64,000 nucleotides of DNA from Rana temporaria (lineage: Eukaryota > Chordata > Amphibia > Anura > Ranidae). The notes beneath the pieces were generated by a model. The model did not search any database, was not told where the DNA came from, and saw nothing but the letters and a program-made list of their open reading frames with translations. Position 1 is the first letter of the stretch. Each line of letters begins with the position of its first letter. The DNA lies in NCBI RefSeq assembly GCF_905171775.1, contig NC_053497.1, positions 38,849,781 to 38,913,780 on the forward strand, in the 5' to 3' direction. Positions 56,004 to 64,000 of the stretch are shown piece by piece. The translations under genes and the position numbers were made by a program.

Positions 56004-56404
56004 AGCCTTGTACACACAATCGGATTTTCAGCAGACAAAGCGTAAGACTTTTGTCCAAAGGACGTTGCCCATGAACTTGTCTTGCATACAAACGGTAAAG
56101 AATTGTCAGCCAACAAACATGAAACTACGTGTTTTTTAAGCGCCACCCTTTGGGCAACTTCTGCTAATGTTGTGTTATGGTGAGCATTGCTTCCAAGCAT
56201 GTGTTTTTGTACTTTGGAGTTTTGTCCGACAGACTTGTGTACACACGATCGGATAATCCCACAACACACAATTGTTGGTGGCCAATTTTAAAGCATGCTA
56301 TCCCACATTTGTCCACGGAAAATCCAACAATAATTGTCCGATGAAGCAAACAAACTGTCATCACACATTTCCCGTTGGATAATTTGATCGTGTGTACGAG
56401 GCTT
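56004..56404. mobile_element. MITE, AGCCTTGTACACACAATC / GTGTGTACGAGGCTT ends
   Basis: Terminal family of 3597-3770. CAATCGGATTTTC near the left and GGATAATTTGATCG near the right pair in the stem. The flanks do not show an exact duplication. Confidence 0.72.
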
Positions 56405-56519
56405 AAGTGTTACGGGTCATTTAATCAAGACCACACAATTGTTGTGTTCAGTTGCTTTAGTTTTCACTTATTGTGTTCACATCAGGCATCAATATTTATT
56501 GAGCATTTTAGTACACTTT

Positions 56520-57255
56520 GGCCCGGATTCACATACATCGGCGCATATATATGCCGCCGTAGCGTATCTCTTTTACGCTACGCCGACGCAACGCAGAGAG
56601 GCAAGCATGGAGTTCACAAAGCAAATGCTTCCAATGTTGCACCGGCGTAACGTAAATTTGTAGGCGTAAGCCAGCCTAATTCAAAGTAGGTGGAAGTGGG
56701 CGTGATCCATTTAAATGAAGCGTGACCCCATGCAAATGATGGGCCAAACGAACAGCGCATGCGCCGTCCCGTGGACGCATCCCAGTGCTCATGCTCAGAA
56801 TCACGTCGAAAATACTCCCTAAGATACGTCGAATCACTGCCTACGACTTGAACGTAACCTACGCCCAGCCCTATTCACGTACTACTACGTAAACTACATA
56901 AAATATGACGGCTGTTCCCTGGTCCATACCTTTGCATGAGTTGCGATTCATAGATGGGGAATAACTATACGCTGGACGTACGACTTACGTAAACCACGTA
57001 TATTAATGCGCCGGGCGCAAGTACGTTTGTGAATTGGCGTATCTCACTCATTTGCATATTCGAATTGTAAATCAATGGGAGCGCCCCTTATGCGCCCACG
57101 ATACGACGACGTAGGAAACTTACGTTGGTCGGATGAAGCCTATTTACAGGCGTATCTTGCTTTCAGAGTCAGGCGCATAGATACGACAGCGCATATGTGC
57201 ACTTACGCGGCGTATCTCGAGATACGTCGCCGTAAGTGCTACGTAAATCCGGGCC
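56520..57255. mobile_element. Harbinger-like MITE, GGCCCGGATTCAC termini
   Basis: The left GGCCCGGATTCACATAC pairs with the right GTAAATCCGGGCC; flanked by TTT on both sides. About the same length as, and very similar to, 60972-61714 including GGAAGTGGGCGTGATCCATT and AAATGATGGGC blocks. No transposase. Confidence 0.82.
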
Positions 57256-57284
57256 TTTATGTACACATTTGTTACATCTACATA

Positions 57285-57362
57285 GGCTCAAATTTCTTTA
57301 GTGTTTATTGTAAGACTAATTTCTAATTTTCACATAGAGTCAGCGCATCTTCACACAATCAA
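57285..57362. repeat. Right arm of a long inverted repeat
   Basis: Reverse complement of 52236-52288 joined to 52839-52862: the shared core reads GTGTGAAGATGCGCTGACTC on the left arm. The arms are about 5 kb apart and enclose several independent transposons. The right arm ends AGTCAGCGCATCTTCACACA, another AGCGC-plus-tail terminus. Confidence 0.75.
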
Positions 57363-57629
57363 TCACTTTTTATTCCTGGTGTTCAAGGAATCTCAAGTGC
57401 AGCAGACGATTAATTATTGATTTGTCAGCGCTTCCCTTTACCACATACACAAGGTTAGACGGAAAGCAGGAAGAACGTTGGATGGCAGGCAGGGGATTGT
57501 ATAGAAAGGTTATAAACAGTATTTAGCAGAGTCTCGAAAAACTCTTAATGCAGCCTTGTCACAAATGACCTGTGGAAAATCCTGTCAAATAACAAAATAC
57601 AGATATGCAAGTCTTGGATTAAAATATTA

Positions 57630-60455
57630 GATATGTAGAAAATGGTACAGCGCTTATATGGGAACTGAATCACTCATAACATTAAATGTAATTGAACAAT
57701 AATAAAGTCTATATAAAAATTCTTGTGGAGAGCACCCAAACAGGAGGAGCCTGTAACTTGTGACGTAACGCTTGTACTGTACTGGGACACGGTGGCCATC
57801 TTTATGGTTAGAAGCGCAGGACGTTTCTTCCATTTTTTATCTGCTTGATATTTACTTCATAAATGTGAGTGTATCAACTTCTTTATCCTTTATTAAACTA
57901 CTTATTGGGATGTCTGCACTATGAAGTGTTTTATTTTCTTTGCTGGGTTCTCCGCTAACGAAAAACTAAAAGAAGACAATTAGAACGTAGGTGGCTAAAG
58001 ACGAAACATGATTCTGACAAGAAAATGTATAGAACTTTTTGTCATGCGTATTCAAAGCAAATAAAATTATGCAAACGGAAATATTATAACCATCTAATTA
58101 ACAATGCACATAATAAAGACAGTGCACTGTTTAAAATTGTACGTTCCAAGCAGTCTAAAAGCCTCCACATATTTAGACGACACATGTCCAGCATGGTTTT
58201 ATAAAAAACATGCTGTGACCTTGGCTGCTGACATCACAATGCTAGTTAATAAATGCCTTGCAATTGGCCTTATGCCTGCTCAACTGAAACATGCCATAAT
58301 TTCACCGTTGTTGAAGAAGGCAGGCCTAGATCCTGCCAACCTAAATCATTTTAGACCGATAACCTTGATACCATTCCTGGCCAAGATCCTTGAGCGTGTG
58401 GTCTTTGATCAGCTACAACATCCTATGGAAACAAACAATCTTTTCCACGACACCCAATCGGGATTCAGGCCGGGTCGAGGTACAGAAGTATGTGCATTAG
58501 ACATGTGTGGAAGACTCTTTATGATTAAGGATTCCGGAGGATCAGCCGCATTGGGGTTATTAGACCTCTGGGCGGCATTCGATACGATCGACCACGACAT
58601 CCTGAGGAATCGCTTGGAATTTCTGTTCGGATTCAAAGGCAAAGTGCTGAAGTGGCTAAAGTCCTTTCTTTCAAATCGTACACTTGTAGTTCGCTTAGGA
58701 GATTATAAATCACTCCCTCGCCATCTACATTGTGGAGTTCCCCAGGGCAGCACCATCTCACCACTGGCCTTTAATTGTTATATGCGGCCATTGCCAGACA
58801 TTATAATGAAATATGGCTTGGAGGCTCAAATATACGCGGATGACACACAAATACTGGTAGATATGGCTAGCGGTACAGACATGCAACCGAAACTACAACG
58901 TTGTTTATCTGAAATACATCAATGGATGCTCACTAGTAGACTTGGTATTAACACTGCTAAGACTGAAGACTTTTAATCAGTAAAATTACACCTATATCAC
59001 CAATTTCTAACTGGCCCATATAATTTAGCACTATTCCAACGCCTGCCAAAAAGATTAAGAACAAAAAGAAGAAATGCGCCTACTATGTGCAGTATTGATG
59101 CCTGATAATATGGAATTTATTAATTAATTTAAAAAGATTAAGAACCTAGGGGTATGGTTCGACTCAGAACTTACATTCATACCACATGTCTTAAATACCA
59201 TGAAAAATGCAAGCGACTACCTATATTTCCTTCGGAAGCTAAAAAATCTGTTTACCGAAGCAAATCGAAAAAAAACTAGTACAAGCGTTCATACTTTCCA
59301 GGTTGGATTACTCGAATGTCTTCTTATTAAATCTCCCAAAGAAATGGATTGCTAAGCTGCAGTTAGTTCAAAACCATGCCACCCACCTTATCAAAGGACT
59401 AACTAACAGAGAACATATCAGCTTCACTGGCTACCTTTTGCCAAAAGGGCCGAATTTAAGGCTCTCTGCCTTGTTTTTAAGGCATACTGGTGTCAAGGTC
59501 CAATCTATTTATCGAGTATAGTTTCTCACTATACTCCCACAAGATCTCTACGTTCGGCGAATAAAAACCACCTTATGCCTAAAACATATAATTTTGCAGC
59601 AGCTGGGGGGAAAACTCTACAAGTCTTTGGTGTATTTCTATGAAATAATCTTCCTGAGAGCATGCGGAAAATCAACTCGCTGAACCACTTTCGCAAGGTA
59701 TTGAAGACTCACTTATTCTCCAATGCATTTGGATAATGGGCGTGCTTTATTTATCATTAACCACCTGATTAGCCCACCCCTGACTTATTGGTGCTTGTCT
59801 AATGTTGACTGTTATTCTGTCTATTCAACTTTCTATTTATTTCTCACTCTGACTAGATGATTCTTATGTTACCTTAGTTGTTATCTATTATTAATTTGTT
59901 TTGCACGTGATATCTGCTTTGCCTATTTTGAATGTCAGTGCACGTATGTAGTCTGTCTAGTGCTTAGGCGCAGTTCATGAACTGTATTTGGCGCTTTACA
60001 AATAATAAAAATCAATCAATCAAAATCAATCAATCAACAAGGTCGATTAAGGGCCTGATTATGCTCATGCTGCTGAGGATTCTATCTTGGGAGGCATCCA
60101 GGATTGCTGACTTGTACTAAAGGAGCTGCTGCCTTTTCTCTACACCCTTTGCTGTTGAAGAGCCACTATTTATATATTGTCTTGCAAGTTTTAATCTTCC
60201 TTTTGGTAAGAATCAGTGTGTATGGATGTTGGTGGCGGTGTCCGAACCAGTGATCTCCACAAGAATGTTTATATGGACTTTATTATTGTTGAATTACATT
60301 TAATGTTATGAGTGATTCAGTTCCCATATAAGCGCTGCACCATTTTCTACATATCTCTATTGTGCTTTTCCTGCATTTTGTGTCAGCTGCTTTTTATTCA
60401 TCTAATTTTTTTAATTGCTTCTTTGATCCCAGCGCAACAAAGTTGTGCTTTTTAT
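57630..60455 (+). mobile_element. Retroposed inverted-arm element enclosing a LINE, 12-bp duplication
   Basis: Flanked by exact ATTAAAATATTA (57618-57629, 60456-60467). The left arm (57630-57735) is the inverse of 60250-60356, and the right side continues to CCCAGCGCAACAAAGTTGTG and a T-rich end. Between the arms lies a CR1/L2/Rex1-like LINE (57955-60040). The LINE is either a later nested insertion or was carried along. The AGCGC 3-prime end links it to 33331 and 34313. Confidence 0.7.
57955..60040 (+). pseudogene. CR1/L2/Rex1-like LINE with largely intact reverse transcriptase
   Basis: The longest non-repetitive frame in the window (58104-58976, 290 codons) encodes an RT: LNHFRPITLIPFLAKILERV, FHDTQSGFRPGRGTE, LGLLDLWAAFDTIDHDIL (first catalytic Asp), HCGVPQGSTISPLAFN and the active site YADD at 58833-58844. 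Upstream (57960-58190) the EN-RT linker is readable but broken by stops; downstream (59130-59750) the C-terminal domain continues in fragments (LQLVQNHATHLIKGLTNREH, ILKTHLF). The endonuclease is absent, so it is a 5-prime truncated, inactive copy. The 3-prime end has GGCGCTTTACAAATAATAAA followed by an (ATCA)n tail, typical of L2/CR1-like elements. Confidence 0.88.
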
Positions 60456-60971
60456 ATTAAAATATTACAGACAAACAATATACAGTTTCCATTATTTGCG
60501 CTATGAGGAAAATAAGAAAATAACAATCAGTTAGATGGAATATAACCTTGTATTACAAGGAGCAGAAAACGAATAATATACAATACATTTCTTTAACGAA
60601 ATATGCATACGCATAATATCCTGTTTGATCTCAATCAAATCATAATTTCTTTCTGTATAATAATATTTTGGTTGTCAGATTACAAAACCCTTTTCCAATG
60701 GAAATATGAATGCATTTAAAAAATTAGACTGTGTGTCTGCCGAAAATCACTAAACACTTCAGTACGCCTTCAGCAACTCTCAGGCCCTTTGATTGGTTAT
60801 GTTAATTCTGTAAACACCCTCTTCAGGGGCAATAATAGATGGCTGTTTTTGCAGTTTAGAGCTCTCACTTACCATTGCATTTATAAGGGAATGCTTTATA
60901 TTCAAGTATATGCAAAAAATTTCATTGGAATGAACTCCTGAGTGAGCTGATGTATATCTCTTAAATTGATA
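60456..60971. other. Unassigned AT-rich sequence
   Basis: Begins with the right copy of the 12-bp duplication. No exon or repeat terminus recognised up to the next MITE. Confidence 0.4.
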
Positions 60972-61714
60972 GGGCCGGATTCAGATACATCGGCGCATAT
61001 TTCTGCCGGCGTAGCGCATCTCATATGCACTACACCAACGTAACACAGAGAGGCAAAGCAGAGTATTCACAAAGCACTTGCTCCCAACGTTGCGCCAGTG
61101 TAACGTAAATTCTTCGGCGTAAGCCGGCCTAATTCAAAGTAGGTGGAAGTGGGCGTGATCCATTTAAATGAACCGTGACCCCATGCAAATGATGGGCTGA
61201 GCGAACGCAGGCTCATGGACGTATCCCAGTGCGCATGCTCAGAATCAAGTCGGAACGAACGCCTAAGATACGTCGAATCACTGCCTACGACGTAAACGTA
61301 ACCTACGTCCAGCCCTATTCACGTACTACTACGTAAAAGTCGTAAAATACGACGGCTGTTCCCTGGTCCATACCTTAACATGACTTACACCTGCTTTATG
61401 AGGCTTAACTTTACACCGGATGTACGACGTACGTAAACCGCGTATATTAATGCGTGGGGCGCAAGTACGTTCGTGAATCGGCGTATCTCACTCATTTGCA
61501 TATTCGAATCGTAAATCAATGGGAGCGCCCCTTGGGGCCAGCGTAAATATGCGCCCATGATACGACGGCGTAGGAAACTTACGTCGGTCATAGGAAGCCT
61601 ATTTTCAGGCGTATCTAGTTCTATGGGCACGGCGCATAGATACGACTGCGCACATTTACACTTACGTGGCGTATCTGTAGATACGTCGGCGTAAGTGCTA
61701 CGTGAATCCGGCCC
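60972..61714. mobile_element. 743-bp Harbinger-like MITE, ATA duplication
   Basis: The termini GGGCCGGATTCA / TGAATCCGGCCC are flanked by ATA (60969-60971, 61715-61717). Close sibling of 56520-57255. The long minus-strand frame that overlaps its right half is compositional. Confidence 0.87.
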
Positions 61715-62401
61715 ATACTCTTTTATCAAGTTTTTACTGTGTAGGCATGTCTGGTATGCGGGGGTTTTATTATTAATAAAAGGTTTTTCACTATGTTGAG
61801 CTTCCCCTTGTTTACTTGCATGTCCACACTGCTGCACTCATCCATCCACTAACCGGAACCACTGTATACCCTGAGGAGAGCTGACGGTACTTTTCCAGAG
61901 AGGATTTTTCAGGCAATACATTTTAGGCGTCCGGTGAGTAGATTACCAAAAGGGATCATATGAGCTGTTAAAGTGACAGAATCTTAAATAAGCCTTTTTA
62001 TCAGTTGAAACCACCTGCTGTATTTGTTGTGTGAAGTTTTCTGGACTGTCACCCACGGGGACTCAGTTGCTGATCATTTGGAATTCTGGTCTTTTTTGGG
62101 ATTTACTCATACCCATTGTGGTCATCATTTATGGGACTTTAAGACTTTATTTAATTTCTTTTCATTTTACTAGAATTTTTTGCAGAATATGGATACATAT
62201 TATCATTGGAATCCCAGATTCCTTTAAGCGCTGTTAATGTTTTATTATTAGGTTTAATGAAGCATATTTTTTCAAAATATTCAAGTATATAGTGACAATC
62301 AGCTCAATCAAAAATATCTCAACATAAATTAACCAAAAAAACTATATAACTCAGATAAGTAGCTCAAAATAATTTCAAAATTGTTACAAGTTTAAATCAA
62401 A
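61715..62401. other. Unassigned, no gene seen
   Basis: Apparently unique AT-rich sequence; short frames only. No CYP2 exon 1 or 2 signature on the minus strand. Confidence 0.4.
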
Positions 62402-62724
62402 TGCTGTGTACACAAGATCGTTTTTTCCGATGAAAAATGTCCGATGGACGTTTTTCATCAGAGAAACCGATCGTGTGTGGGCCCCATCTGACTTTTTTCC
62501 ATCGGTGTAAAAAAATAGAACATGTTTTAAATTTTTCCGATGACAAAAAAAAAACAATAGTAAATTCCGATCGTCTCTGCGGCTCCTCGTAGTGTTTTAC
62601 ATCACCGCGTTTTGGCACGGTTGGAATTTAGTCTGATAGTGTATATGCAAGACTGATGAAAGTCGTATTTCCGACAAAAAAATCCATTGGATTCCATCAG
62701 AAATCCGATCATGTGTACACGGCA
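62402..62724. mobile_element. MITE, TGCTGTGTACACAAGATCG termini
   Basis: The left TGCTGTGTACACAAGATCG pairs with the right CGATCATGTGTACACGGCA. Stems of TTTTTCCGATG / CATCGG type. Terminal family of 3597-3770 with a slightly different end. Confidence 0.75.
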
Positions 62725-64000
62725 TTAGTGATCTCACAACACCAAACAATAATTTATACCTTTATAGTGCAGCTCAACAAATGTTTGTATATTAGTACAT
62801 AAATAGTTAAACAGGAAAGCACTACGTATCTGCCTCTTTGTTTCCTATGGTCCAGTTGTTGAATGTGAATACAAGGGTGAGAGATAACCAAGACTCAAGG
62901 GGAAAGAGAGCAATTCTCTCCAGGAGTAGAGTGATGCTTGGTGACGGGCCTGATTATTTCTATTTTGAGGTGAGCAAGTTTTTCACCTGGTGTTGGGAGC
63001 ACATGCAACACAAGAGGAGGGATGTATCATTGAACGCTGTTGATGGAAGAGGAGATTTATATGCACACTTATATATGAGTGGAAATTATTGTTATTATTA
63101 TCTTTAGAATTGCAAGAGAATGTACTAATATATATATAAATGTGTTGCACTTTTCACTTTGAATCCAGTTTATTTTACTGTTATAATATTCTGTTTCGTA
63201 ATATGTTTTCTGTAAATCAGCCATATATAGGTTTTCCTTGGAGGCAAAAACAATCATCTCCTAAGAACCTTGTTTAAAATGTACCTTGTATGACGTACAC
63301 CTTTGTGGGGAGGGTGGTATGTGTGAACCATTTTTGGGTCCTAGGCTGTTCAGCTCCTGATAGTGATGAGGATGTTTTCTATCCAATGGATAATTAGTGA
63401 CTCTGTAGTGAGGTGCGGTACAAGTGATTCATTAACACCCTTTATTAGTTAGGAATGCAGTATGCAGCTAATGCCAACAATAATAATCTGCTTTGGGATG
63501 ACCTGGATTCACATTGACTTGTGCTGGCTTGCAGAATTTGCAATGGAAAGTTAATGGAAATTCAATCCCAAGCCAGTTTATTATGTTGGATCTAACCCCA
63601 AGACTGCTTAAGTCTTCAAAGAAGGGGAAAGCCACATCTCCACAAACTTGTTATCTATAAATCAATTAATTGTGCAATTGTTTGTAATAGGAAATCCTCA
63701 GTACACAGTCACTAATAATCAATCATACTTGCTACTCATAATTAGTGAACTATGTATGCCCTTGTCCTATTAGGTTCCTGCATAATCAAGAACAGGGAGA
63801 TGACTCTCTGCCGTTCATTTCCAGGGAGACATATGTTTCATAATTGGCCAGAGTAAATCTTATAGGGCCCACCAGTGTTTTGGCATTTAATCTCATCACT
63901 CCCCTTCTCCCAAAGAATACAAAATTAATACTGTGTAATTGTTTGTGTAAGGTTGGGTTCCCTGTGTGTGCTTCCATGTTAAAGGTGCACTCTAATTCAA
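62725..64000. other. Unassigned, no gene seen
   Basis: Mostly non-repetitive by eye, with a TA-rich stretch near 63125-63140. I searched the minus strand for CYP2 exons 1 and 2 of gene A and did not find them. Short frames on both strands have no family. Confidence 0.4.

Noticed and set aside
61385..61837. A 150-codon minus-strand open frame
   Set aside because: It overlaps the right half of a MITE and continues into its flank; composition-driven, no family match.
1..64000. CRISPR-like arrays, tRNA or rRNA genes
   Set aside because: The tandem arrays have no unique spacers of constant length and no cas genes; no cloverleaf with A and B boxes or rRNA sequence was recognised, and the DNA is clearly animal nuclear.

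Overview
This window looks like a piece of a large, repeat-rich amphibian nuclear genome, most likely a ranid-type frog. That placement is an inference. It rests on vertebrate intron/exon architecture, frog-like non-LTR retrotransposons (L1/Tx1-like, CR1/L2/Rex1-like, Penelope-like), Tc1 elements, and dense families of short inverted-repeat DNA transposons. There are no prokaryotic operons, tRNAs, rRNAs or CRISPR arrays.

The only host genes I can support are two members of a cytochrome P450 family 2 (CYP2) cluster, both on the minus strand. Gene A runs right to left from exon 3 (49406-49555) to the stop codon in exon 9 (22649). All seven visible exons have clean AG/GT junctions, intact frame and lengths 150, 161, 177, 142, 188, 142 and 182 bp, which is the classic CYP2 pattern. 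Its exons 1 and 2 were not found and probably lie beyond 64 kb. Gene B is represented by exon 1 only (3798-3977), about 18.7 kb downstream of gene A's stop; the rest lies off the left edge. The order implies head-to-tail tandem duplication. The proteins would be ER-anchored microsomal haem monooxygenases of xenobiotic, steroid or fatty-acid metabolism; the substrate cannot be read from the sequence.

Layout: 0-3.6 kb holds repeats, including a 31-bp minisatellite. Gene B exon 1 and promoter-side repeats occupy 3.6-5.2 kb. A GC-rich repeat and a Penelope-like remnant fill 5.2-6.9 kb. A deep nest of transposons (L1, Tc1, CR1-like LINE, hAT, TTAA elements) covers 7.1-13.3 kb. LTR remnants and MITEs occupy 13.4-17.3 kb. 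A hAT-like element with a ~145-bp VNTR, then other minisatellites, fill 17.4-22.3 kb. Gene A, with introns full of insertions including two L1 elements at 41-49 kb, occupies 22.6-49.6 kb. The region 49.6-64 kb is presumed intron 2 or upstream DNA, built almost wholly of MITEs, foldback elements and one LINE with a largely intact reverse transcriptase.

The most interesting unexplained structure is a set of insertions (33331-34009, 34313-35247, 57630-60455 and possibly the long inverted repeat 52236/57362). Three are flanked by 12-15 bp direct repeats, as expected of retroposition. Their 3-prime ends share an AGCGC motif followed by about 18-30 variable bases, and several consist of long inverted arms that would fold into hairpin RNA. 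I could not match these to a family I know. Most insertion boundaries were set by eye from target-site duplications and terminal inverted repeats; family names for MITEs are inferred from duplication length and terminal sequence, not from a database search.
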